Assembly: GCA_031255655.1 (NCBI GenBank)
Contig: JAIRSB010000225.1
Span: 1-6,982, forward strand
DNA: 6,982 nucleotides
Reading direction: 5' to 3'
Source: Spirochaetaceae bacterium
GTDB taxonomy: Bacteria > Spirochaetota > Spirochaetia > Treponematales > Breznakiellaceae
This document shows, in pieces, positions 1 to 5,540 of this stretch. The position numbers and the translations under genes were made by a program. The notes beneath the pieces are model-generated. The model did not search any database and was not told where the DNA came from. It saw only the letters and a program-made list of their open reading frames with translations. Position 1 is the stretch's first letter. Every line of letters starts with the position of its first letter.

Positions 1-2
1 CC

Positions 3-92
3 AATATGAAACGCGCTTTAATTGACATAATTCCAACTTGTGAAGATGTGCCCGCCGCGATTTATCAGTATTTTGCTGTTGATATTCCTTAA
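3..92 (+). CDS. C-terminal end of an unrecognised reading frame (partial at left edge)
   Basis: A reading frame is open from the left edge and stops with TAA at 90-92, giving 29 residues that end in IYQYFAVDIP. It contains an ATG at 6-8, but with no upstream sequence visible I cannot tell whether that is a start or an internal Met. I do not recognise the protein. Its only context is the transposase remnant that follows about 20-50 bases downstream on the same strand. It could be the tail of a real gene cut by the window edge, another piece of mobile-element debris, or a chance open frame. Confidence 0.3.
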   Translation, partial: NMKRALIDIIPTCEDVPAAIYQYFAVDIP

Positions 93-111
93 GCTAAAAC
101 ACTATATAACG

Positions 112-462
112 ATGAAAAAAATGATAAAGGACGGAGAAATTACACGAAGGAGTTCAAGGCCGAAGCGATAGCTCTTGCAGTAAAAAAGGAAAAAAACGTC
201 AAGCCGGATAGCCTTGGATTTGGGCATCAATGAGAATATGTTACGCCGCTTGGTCGTATTGCATCCCTTCCCCGGACATGGACGTCCGAGAGACAAGGAA
301 CTTGCGTTCTTGCGGAAGGATGGCGAAGCTTTACGGACAGCTAATGAAATACTAAAAAAAAAGCGGCCGGACACTTTAGTCCGCCGCAATGATTTTAGGA
401 CATTACACATTATTAAGAAGAAATTTTGCGGATGTATAAGCGGTTGGGAGAAAACTAACTGA
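112..462 (+). pseudogene. Decayed IS3-family transposase OrfA (HTH protein) remnant
   Basis: OrfA of IS3-family elements is a small DNA-binding protein with an N-terminal helix-turn-helix and a C-terminal leucine-zipper-like helix. Here its two halves lie in different frames. Frame 3 reads NYTKEFKAEAIALAVKKEKN (from 138), the typical start of the HTH, and stops at TGA 231-233. Frame 1, from about 214, reads DLGINENMLRRLVV, then FPGHGRPRDKELAFLRKDGE, then LRTANEILKKK, which is the usual second helix, linker and coiled coil. A frameshift is therefore needed near 205-217. The initiation region is also damaged: ATG 112 and ATG 121 are not in frame with the YTKEF segment. Trp of the usual LRRW is Leu. 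After the A-run at 354-362 the minus-1 frame meets a stop at once, and no OrfB DDE domain follows. The frame-1 reading runs to a stop at 460-462, but similarity ends near 370. Family assignment is from remembered consensus; the broken state is read directly. Confidence 0.8.
354..387 (+). promoter_or_regulatory. Relic programmed-frameshift signal: A9G run plus stem-loop
   Basis: Nine A residues followed by G (354-363) lie at the end of the OrfA coiled-coil coding stretch (EILKKK). They are followed directly by a stem-loop: GCGGCCGGAC (363-372), loop ACTTTA, GTCCGCCGC (379-387), nine pairs with one bulged C. In IS3-family elements an A-rich slippery run with a downstream structure makes ribosomes shift by -1 to produce the OrfAB transposase. 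The position and layout match that role. Because the minus-1 frame now hits TAG within a few codons and OrfB is missing, the signal is probably non-functional. The assignment is inferred from layout. Confidence 0.45.
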
Positions 463-519
463 AAAAAATATGGATTTAGGCACTTGAAAAGCCAAAAGCA
501 GCCGTACCGGGCAATCGTC

Positions 520-551
520 CCCGCCGCCCGCCCCAAAGGGCGGGCGGCGGG
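520..551. repeat. Perfect 14-bp all-GC inverted repeat after flhA
   Basis: The left arm at 520-533 (CCCGCCGCCCGCCC) and the right arm at 538-551 are exact reverse complements around a CAAA loop (534-537). It begins 17 bases past the flhA stop codon, so it would end the flhA transcript in an extremely stable hairpin. On neither strand is it followed by a run of T, so it is not a textbook intrinsic terminator. It may act as a transcript 3'-end stabiliser, a partial terminator between flhA and the convergent mobile-element debris, or an extragenic palindromic repeat. Confidence 0.7.
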
Positions 552-568
552 ATCCGCAAGCAGGCGCC

Positions 569-2668
569 CTAGCTAACGTGGATTTCGCCTAGCTGCTCGA
601 TGTCGATGTCATTGGTTATCTCGCGCACAGAAAGCACGACAAGTTCCGGCAGTTCGCGTTCGGTAGACTGTTTTACAAGGAAACGCGCCTGTTCCGAGCA
701 TAGTATCAGTGGCGGCGACCAGCCCTGCGCGCGCACCGAGGAAATCGCGGAGGACAGAGCCTTTATCCACGCGGCGTGCGTGGGCGGGTCCAGCGCACAA
801 ATCTTACCCGAAGCCGTCTGAACGGCGCTGTCCACAATCGTCTGCTCAAATTTATGCTCTATCGTAAGGACGCGGAGCTTGCGGTCGTCATCGGCATATT
901 GCAGGCAGATTTGCCGCCCCAGCGCCTGCCGCGCCTTTTCGGTTAGGAATTGGATATCCTTCGAGATGGGCGCGAAGTCGGCAAGCGCTTCCAGTATCGT
1001 AACCATGTTGCGTATGGAAACCTGCTCGTACAGCAGCGCCTGTAGCACCTTCTGTATCTCACCCAGACTGAGGTTACGCTGTGCGTCTTCGACAACCGCC
1101 GGATAATCGCGCTTAATGTCGTCCAGAACACGCTGCGTGTCCTGCCGCCCTAAGATTTCCGCCGCGTGCGACTTAATTATCTCGGTAAGATGAGTGGCGA
1201 TGATGGACGGCGGGTCAATCACGGTGTAACCGGCACGCTCGGCCTCATCGCGGTTGTCCTCGTTCACCCATATCGCCGGCAGCCCGAAGGCCGGGTCGAC
1301 AGTGCGCTCTCCGGGAATGTTCTCACGCGCACCGCCTGGGTTTATGCACAGATAATGCCCCATACGAATCCTGCCGCGCCCGACCTCCGCTCCCTTAATT
1401 TTAAAACAATACTCCGCCGGATCAAGCGCCATGTTGTCGATTATCCTGATTTTGGGGATTACAAGTCCCAAATCAAGCGCGGATTCACGGCGCAGACGCT
1501 GGACGCGCTCCAAAAGCTCCGCACCCTTGTCCTTGTCAACAAGCGGCACAAGCCCGTAGCCCAACTCCAGCGAAAGCGGGTCAAGCGGGACGATGGGTGG
1601 TATCTCCCCTGTCTCCTCTCTCTTAGCCTTCGCGGCGGCTTCGGTGTCCGCGGCGGTGGGGAAGGGCTGTTTTTGGTCACGAAGCAGACGAAACGCGAAA
1701 AATCCGAGCAAAAAAGCCATCGGTACCAACACGTACCACGGAAAACCGGGGATAATCGCCAGTATCAGCAGTACCACCGCCCCTATGATGTAGATACGCG
1801 GCTGCCGCGTGAACTCGTTGGAGATGTCCTCGGCGAATGTGCCATTGGAAACGGAGCGCGTTACGATGATACCGGTTGCCGTGGAAATCAGTAGACTGGG
1901 GAACTGACTAAGCAGCCCGTCCCCGATGGAGAAAGCGATGTAGGTGCCGACAGCCTGACTTATAGGTTCACCGTGCATGGCTGCCCCGATTATTATGCCG
2001 GCTATTATGTTTACGGCGGTGATGAATATGCCTATCTTGACGTTACCTGAGATGAACTTGCTCGCACCGTCCATCGCGCCGTAGAAGCTGGACTCCTGCT
2101 CGATTTCGTCCTTACGCTGCTTCATCTCCTCTTCGGTAATCGCGCCGGAGTTGAACTCTGATTCGACGGCCATCTGCTTTGCCGGCATCTTATCCAGCGT
2201 GAAGCGGGCGGCCACTTCGGCTATGCGCGTAGAACCCTTCGTGATGACGACCACCTGCACGGCTATCAGCACGATGAATATGACAAAGCCTATGACAAGT
2301 CCTTCCGTTCCGCCGGACCCTACCACGAATGTCGAGAAAGCCCGCACCATCCTGCCGTCAAAGGCCGCCCCCTGCGACAAGATAAGCCGCGTAGAGGATA
2401 CATTCAGCGCAAGCCCGAACACCGTTAATATCAGCAGCATGGTGGGAAACACGCTAAAATCGGTAGCTTTCTTTGTGTACAACACGATTAACAGCACCAA
2501 TAAGCCCATAATCAGGTTGACTGCCATTAGACTGTCCAGAATAACTGTGGGAATGGGGATAATCAGCATCATCACGGCGGCGACAACACCTGCCGCGATA
2601 AAAACATCCCCCCTGGTCCCCATTGCCGCGCCAATCCCGCGCGGTGTGCTCAATGCGGCGTCTGCCAT
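569..2668 (-). CDS. flhA: Flagellar biosynthesis protein FlhA
   Basis: FlhA is the largest inner-membrane protein of the flagellar type III export gate; its cytoplasmic domain forms a nonameric ring that docks chaperone-substrate complexes. The product is 699 residues, close to the usual 690-700. The N-terminal part (about 20-330) has hydrophobic stretches at about 22-45, 47-64, 74-92, 122-143, 211-230, 240-269 and 293-328. Between them lies the FHIPEP-family signature region: RFTLDKMPAKQMAVESEF (155-172) and FYGAMDGASKF (195-205). A charged linker (about 330-358) leads to the soluble domain (about 360-699), including IPKIRI and LGEIQKVLQALLYE. I place the start at ATG 2668 (MADAALS), not at an ATG 12 bases upstream, because GGGAGGAA (2678-2671) sits just before it and the upstream ATG has no ribosome site. 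It is the last gene of the visible fliR-flhB-flhA run. flhF, its usual spirochaete neighbour downstream, is absent. Confidence 0.97.
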   Translation of the reverse strand: MADAALSTPRGIGAAMGTRGDVFIAAGVVAAVMMLIIPIPTVILDSLMAVNLIMGLLVLLIVLYTKKATDFSVFPTMLLILTVFGLALNVSSTRLILSQGAAFDGRMVRAFSTFVVGSGGTEGLVIGFVIFIVLIAVQVVVITKGSTRIAEVAARFTLDKMPAKQMAVESEFNSGAITEEEMKQRKDEIEQESSFYGAMDGASKFISGNVKIGIFITAVNIIAGIIIGAAMHGEPISQAVGTYIAFSIGDGLLSQFPSLLISTATGIIVTRSVSNGTFAEDISNEFTRQPRIYIIGAVVLLILAIIPGFPWYVLVPMAFLLGFFAFRLLRDQKQPFPTAADTEAAAKAKREETGEIPPIVPLDPLSLELGYGLVPLVDKDKGAELLERVQRLRRESALDLGLVIPKIRIIDNMALDPAEYCFKIKGAEVGRGRIRMGHYLCINPGGARENIPGERTVDPAFGLPAIWVNEDNRDEAERAGYTVIDPPSIIATHLTEIIKSHAAEILGRQDTQRVLDDIKRDYPAVVEDAQRNLSLGEIQKVLQALLYEQVSIRNMVTILEALADFAPISKDIQFLTEKARQALGRQICLQYADDDRKLRVLTIEHKFEQTIVDSAVQTASGKICALDPPTHAAWIKALSSAISSVRAQGWSPPLILCSEQARFLVKQSTERELPELVVLSVREITNDIDIEQLGEIHVS

Positions 2669-2670
2669 AA

Positions 2671-2678
2671 TTCCTCCC
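2671..2678 (-). promoter_or_regulatory. Ribosome binding site that decides the flhA start
   Basis: GGGAGGAA on the minus strand leaves two to four bases between the purine-rich core and ATG 2668. A second in-frame ATG at 2680 overlaps this site and has no such sequence upstream, so the shorter 699-residue product is preferred. Confidence 0.75.
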
Positions 2679-2702
2679 AAATCATAAATCTATCTATGCC
2701 CC

Positions 2703-2734
2703 CCGGCATAGCCGGGGACCTCCGGCTATGCCGG
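2703..2734. repeat. 13-bp perfect inverted repeat between flhB and flhA
   Basis: The arms CCGGCATAGCCGG (2703-2715) and CCGGCTATGCCGG (2722-2734) are exact reverse complements around a 6-base loop. Each arm is itself a small palindrome (CCGGC-ATA-GCCGG), and CCCCGGC-ATA-GCCGGGG (2701-2717) forms an alternative hairpin. It lies 17 bases past the flhB stop and about 25 bases before the flhA ribosome site. In mRNA it would separate flhB from flhA. It could be a REP-like extragenic palindrome or an mRNA stability or attenuation element. On the minus strand the structure is preceded by TTTTT and not followed by it, so it does not look like a terminator for flhB. Confidence 0.8.
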
Positions 2735-2751
2735 AAAAATTGACTTACCCC

Positions 2752-3927
2752 TTACAGACCGGCAAGTTTGCGGTATTCATCCATCGTTTTGACACGCTTC
2801 AGTATTTCTGCTACAACAGCCCAATACTTGACAGGCACATAATCGCCGGCCTCGACCTCCGCGTACAGAGCGCGGGCAAGCGGTTTGTTTTCCACAACCG
2901 GTATCTGCAACTCGGCAGCAAGACGCCTTATCCGCAGAGCCAGCTCGTCTTCGCCCTTCACAAGCACACGCGGCCCCTCAAGACTGCGGTTGTACTGCAA
3001 GGCTACGGCAAAGTGCGTCGGGTTTGTTATCACAACATCGGCCTTTGGCAGTTCCTCACGGATTTTTACGGCAAGAAGCTCGCGCATTCTCTTGCGCAGC
3101 CGCTGCTTTATGCGCGGGTCACCCTCGTCCTGCTTACGCTCCTCCACGACTTCCTGCCGTGACATTTTGAGGGACTCGCGGAATTGGGCGCGCTGGAACA
3201 TATAATCGGGTATTGACAGCACAAGTAGCAGCAGCGCGGTGAAAATCAACATTCGCGCCGCCAGCCCCGCGATGACCGTTATGGAGGTGTACAGTTCGGC
3301 GGTCTGCAAGTTGGCTAGTTTCTCTATGCCGGAGCGTATCAGAAGGAAGGCCACGCCGCCTATGATGGCCATTTTAGCTATCGACTTAAAAAAGTTGAAT
3401 AGACTGTTCATCGAAAAGAGCGTTTTTTTGAAGTATGCGCCAAAATTCGGGATTATACGCTCAAATTTGAAGCCGAGCGGCTTTGTCGTGAACATAAAGC
3501 CCACCTGAATTATGTTGGAAAACAGCGCTGCGGCAAGTGCAACGCCCAGCAGTGGCAAGACCAGCCGCGCAAAGTACGATAAAAACACCCCGAAGACTAT
3601 CCTGTCTTTAGAAGGGTCGAGTTCCACCGACCGCAGGAAGAAAAACCTTATCATCTCAATACAGCCGCGCAACAGGAAGGGGGCTAAAAACAGTATGGCC
3701 AGCGCGGGCAGCAAAAGGCCGATGGCCGCGACTAGGTCTTGGCTCTTTGCAACGCGGCCTTCTTCTTCCCTCGCCCTTCGCAGCTTGGTTTCTGTCGGCT
3801 CTTCGGTACGCCCTTCGTCCTCCGCCGCGAACCACTGTAGGTCGATGAAGCGCGGGTCTATAGCGTTTACAGGATAAATTAGGCGGTGTTCATCATCGTT
3901 TATCGACGCAAAGTCTTGTTCATTCAT
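2752..3927 (-). CDS. flhB: Flagellar export switch protein FlhB
   Basis: FlhB is an inner-membrane export-gate component that switches substrate specificity from rod/hook to filament proteins after self-cleavage in its cytoplasmic domain. The product is 391 residues. The canonical family start corresponds to about residue 37 (EDEGRTEEPTETKLRRAREE). Four hydrophobic segments follow (about 66-87, 110-138, 187-200, 220-240), then the basic linker (SRQEVVEERKQDEGDP). The self-cleavage motif NPTH is intact at residues 302-305 (bases 3013-3024), followed by the 86-residue FlhB-CC domain. The extra N-terminal 36 residues, ending IDLQWFAA, are of a type I recall from spirochaetes. The start at ATG 3927 has an ideal AGGAGG (3941-3936) eight bases upstream. 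The ORF begins inside the end of fliR (8-base overlap), implying coupled translation. REEEGRV carries one more Glu than the REEGRV I remember. Confidence 0.97.
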   Translation of the reverse strand: MNEQDFASINDDEHRLIYPVNAIDPRFIDLQWFAAEDEGRTEEPTETKLRRAREEEGRVAKSQDLVAAIGLLLPALAILFLAPFLLRGCIEMIRFFFLRSVELDPSKDRIVFGVFLSYFARLVLPLLGVALAAALFSNIIQVGFMFTTKPLGFKFERIIPNFGAYFKKTLFSMNSLFNFFKSIAKMAIIGGVAFLLIRSGIEKLANLQTAELYTSITVIAGLAARMLIFTALLLLVLSIPDYMFQRAQFRESLKMSRQEVVEERKQDEGDPRIKQRLRKRMRELLAVKIREELPKADVVITNPTHFAVALQYNRSLEGPRVLVKGEDELALRIRRLAAELQIPVVENKPLARALYAEVEAGDYVPVKYWAVVAEILKRVKTMDEYRKLAGL

Positions 3928-4735
3928 AGATTCCGCCTCCTGTGTTTATGTATAAGTCTTGCAGGGCGCGAAAGCCGCCTTCCAGAACTCGCCCCAGCGC
4001 TTCTACCATGAATGGCATGGTTGCCATTATCAGGATGAAGGCTACGCTTATAGAGATGGGGAAGCCTTCCGAAAGAATGTTTATCTGCGGGGCGGCTTTC
4101 GATATTAGTCCTGTGGCAATTGACGTTAAAAGCAAAGTGCCCAGTATCGGGAGGCTAATTACCATTGCGTTGATGAACAGGCGGCTTAAGCCCCCCAAAA
4201 GCATGGAAAGGACGTTTTCGCGCCCCTGCGTCAGCTCTATTATGTTCAGCGACTTTACTGAGGCGGCAAGCCCGCCTAAGAACATGGTTTGCATACCGCC
4301 TGTTAAAAGGAAGGTTAGCATGGCTGTCATGTTCAGGAATTGCCCTAGCAGAGGGTTTTCTATTTGCGCCAGCGGGTCGAAGGTTTCGGACGCGCCGAAG
4401 CCCATCTGTAGCGAGAAAAACTGCCCCGCGCTGGAGGCGGCAGCGAATACGATGGTCATGAAAAAGCCGATTATTATGCCGATGACCGCTTCCCCCACGA
4501 GCAACAGCGCGTATTCCATGCTGAAAAGCCCCGCCGTCATACCGGGCAGTGATGCCATACCGCCCACCGAAATGGCGGACGGGTGCACGGCGAATGCCGC
4601 GAACAGAGCCAGCGATATTTTGGCAGCCTGCGGGATGGAATCGGAGGATAACAGCGGCGCGGTTTCTATCATCGCTATGGCACGCGCGAATAAAAGCAGA
4701 AACACCGGCGCGTTTTGTAACAGTTCGTCCAGCAT
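3920..4735 (-). CDS. fliR: Flagellar biosynthesis protein FliR
   Basis: FliR is an integral membrane subunit of the FliP-FliQ-FliR export channel at the centre of the basal-body MS ring. The product has 271 residues, near the usual 250-270, and is almost entirely hydrophobic, with several membrane segments. The central GQFFSLQMGFGASETFDPLA and the following ENPLLGQFLNMTAMLTFLLT match the conserved FliR core. The C-terminal part contains PFMVEALGR. The start at ATG 4735 is backed by GGGAG at 4748-4744, eight bases upstream. Its last codons overlap the flhB start by eight bases, so the two are co-transcribed and probably coupled. In other bacteria fliQ normally ends just before fliR. Here the upstream DNA is a 300-base intergenic region, so fliR is the first gene of this fragment of the motility operon. 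Confidence 0.95.
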   Translation of the reverse strand: MLDELLQNAPVFLLLFARAIAMIETAPLLSSDSIPQAAKISLALFAAFAVHPSAISVGGMASLPGMTAGLFSMEYALLLVGEAVIGIIIGFFMTIVFAAASSAGQFFSLQMGFGASETFDPLAQIENPLLGQFLNMTAMLTFLLTGGMQTMFLGGLAASVKSLNIIELTQGRENVLSMLLGGLSRLFINAMVISLPILGTLLLTSIATGLISKAAPQINILSEGFPISISVAFILIMATMPFMVEALGRVLEGGFRALQDLYINTGGGIYE

Positions 4736-4756
4736 GAAAGCGACTCCCTATCTAAG

Positions 4757-4783
4757 AAATCGGGCGCGGCGCATGTTTGTTTA
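4757..4783 (-). promoter_or_regulatory. Possible sigma-28 (FliA-type) promoter for fliR
   Basis: On the minus strand TAAA (4783-4780) is followed after 15 bases by CCCGATTT (4764-4757). The FliA consensus is TAAA-N15-GCCGATAA; the spacing is exact, the -35 box matches and the -10 box matches five of eight bases. The predicted start would lie near 4750, only about 15 bases before the fliR ATG but still including its ribosome site. A small perfect dyad TTGTTT-AAT-AAACAA (4777-4791) covers the -35 box. This is a motif match in a short region and may be chance. Confidence 0.25.
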
Positions 4784-4920
4784 ATAAACAATAATGAATT
4801 GAAAGAAAGCGGCTGTTTACGCTAGGCATTTGTCCAGCATTTAGCCTGCTTACTGTTTTTCCCATATCCCCACCCTTTTTCATGATAGCGCGGCGGCGTA
4901 TCTTTTGTAAACACCCCAAC

Positions 4921-4955
4921 GCGCCAGCTTTAGCCGGCGCGCCGCCGGCAGGCGC
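4921..4955. repeat. GC-rich compound dyad downstream of the nucleotidyltransferase
   Basis: Several overlapping hairpins are possible: GCGCCAGC-TTTA-GCCGGCGC (4921-4940, one mismatch), GCCGGC-GCGCC-GCCGGC (4933-4949), and outer arms GCGCC / GGCGC (4921-4925 and 4951-4955). The core contains the octamer palindrome GGCGCGCC. It shares the TAGCCGG...CCGGC pattern with the inverted repeat at 2703-2734, so both may belong to one family of extragenic palindromes. No T-run follows on either strand, so a terminator role is only possible, not shown. Confidence 0.5.
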
Positions 4956-5042
4956 ATTGTATTCAGACCTTGGGACGTGTTGGGTAATAGTTCTATATTG
5001 AACTTATTCTACAAGTAACAGGATTGTCGAACAAATCCAACG

Positions 5043-5540
5043 TCATGTTGTTGAGTATACCTCATTGACACAAGAAATATAAGGATACTCCTGTGTATCT
5101 GTGGGGGGGGGGGGGGTAATTTCATTTATTCTTTCATTAAGTCTTTTTCGCAATATACTACTGGATATTTCTTCGGTATACGGAAGAATTACCACCTCGG
5201 CGTTAACCGCTCTGAGCAATATATCAAGTTCCGCATATTGCCGTGAGCCGCGAGAATCTGACCCTATAAACAATTTGTCATAATGATATTTTTGCCATAG
5301 CGAAAAACAGCTGTCAGAAATATCTTTTATTATGACATCATCAACATAACGGCAGGCTTTTAACATCTCTTTTCTGTCTTTTGCCGGAATAATAGGATAT
5401 TTGTGCTTATATGAATACATAAATTCATCACTATTTAATCCTACGACTAATTTATCACATTGTTCCCGCGCTCTGCGTATAAGATTTAAATGACCTATAT
5501 GAAACATATCAAAACAACCGCAAGCAAAACCCGTTATCAT
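5043..5540 (-). CDS. TagD-like cytidylyltransferase (CTP_transf_like family)
   Basis: Enzymes of this fold join CTP (or ATP) to a phosphorylated small molecule, giving for example CDP-glycerol or CDP-ethanolamine. Conserved parts are visible: GCFDMFHIGH (8-17) with the HxGH nucleotide-binding motif, RKEMLKACRYVDDVI (56-70), GSDSRGS (93-99), and YTEEISSSILRKR (121-133), the counterpart of RTEGISTT in TagD. Tyr replaces the Arg of TagD at 121, so the substrate may not be glycerol-3-phosphate. The catalytic domain ends near residue 135. It is followed by a tail with PPPP (143-146) encoded by a 14-base poly-C tract, then TDTQEYPYISCVNEVYSTT. At 165 residues it is longer than the roughly 130 of TagD. 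The start at ATG 5540 overlaps the licD stop as ATGA, with GGGAG (5552-5548) before it. Its gene is AT-rich relative to the flagellar genes. It probably makes the activated donor used by the LicD protein. Confidence 0.85.
   Translation of the reverse strand: MITGFACGCFDMFHIGHLNLIRRAREQCDKLVVGLNSDEFMYSYKHKYPIIPAKDRKEMLKACRYVDDVIIKDISDSCFSLWQKYHYDKLFIGSDSRGSRQYAELDILLRAVNAEVVILPYTEEISSSILRKRLNERINEITPPPPTDTQEYPYISCVNEVYSTT
5103..5116. repeat. 14-base poly-G/poly-C tract in the nucleotidyltransferase gene
   Basis: An uninterrupted run of 14 G on the plus strand (14 C in the coding strand) encodes the end of a Thr codon plus four Pro codons. Such tracts slip during replication. With 14 C the protein ends in the 19-residue tail written for the gene. 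With 13 C the tail becomes QIHRSILIFLV... and runs 30 residues to TAG at 5011-5009. With 15 (or 12) C it becomes HRYTGVSLYFLCQ and stops at 5062. All three keep the catalytic domain. The exact run length may also be a sequencing uncertainty. Confidence 0.9.

Larger units (their letters stand above)
4736..5042. other. Intergenic region between the nucleotidyltransferase and fliR
   Basis: About 307 bases have no convincing gene. The region holds the GC-rich dyad at 4921-4955, the possible fliR promoter at 4757-4783 and the fliR ribosome site. A 43-codon minus-strand frame (4883-4752, MKKGGDMGKTV...) has no clear ribosome site and no recognisable similarity. No trace of fliQ was found in the minus-strand sequence examined here, although fliQ would be expected just upstream of fliR. 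The stretch 5009-5042 would become coding if the poly-C tract of the upstream gene lost one base. Confidence 0.6.

Noticed and set aside
102..536. 144-codon minus-strand open frame
   Set aside because: It is antisense to the transposase remnant, has no recognisable domain and spans the GC hairpin; it is a shadow frame.
520..551. Classical Rho-independent terminator
   Set aside because: The stem is strong but no T-run follows on either strand.
1166..1894. 242-codon plus-strand open frame inside flhA
   Set aside because: It lies wholly opposite well-conserved flhA codons and its translation resembles no protein I know.
3942..4784. 280-codon plus-strand open frame opposite fliR
   Set aside because: It is the antisense shadow of a hydrophobic, GC-rich gene; fliR on the other strand has clear family motifs and a ribosome site.
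4752..4883. 43-codon minus-strand frame starting MKKGGDMGKTV before fliR
   Set aside because: It has no clear ribosome site and no similarity, ends in low-complexity codons and does not resemble FliQ.
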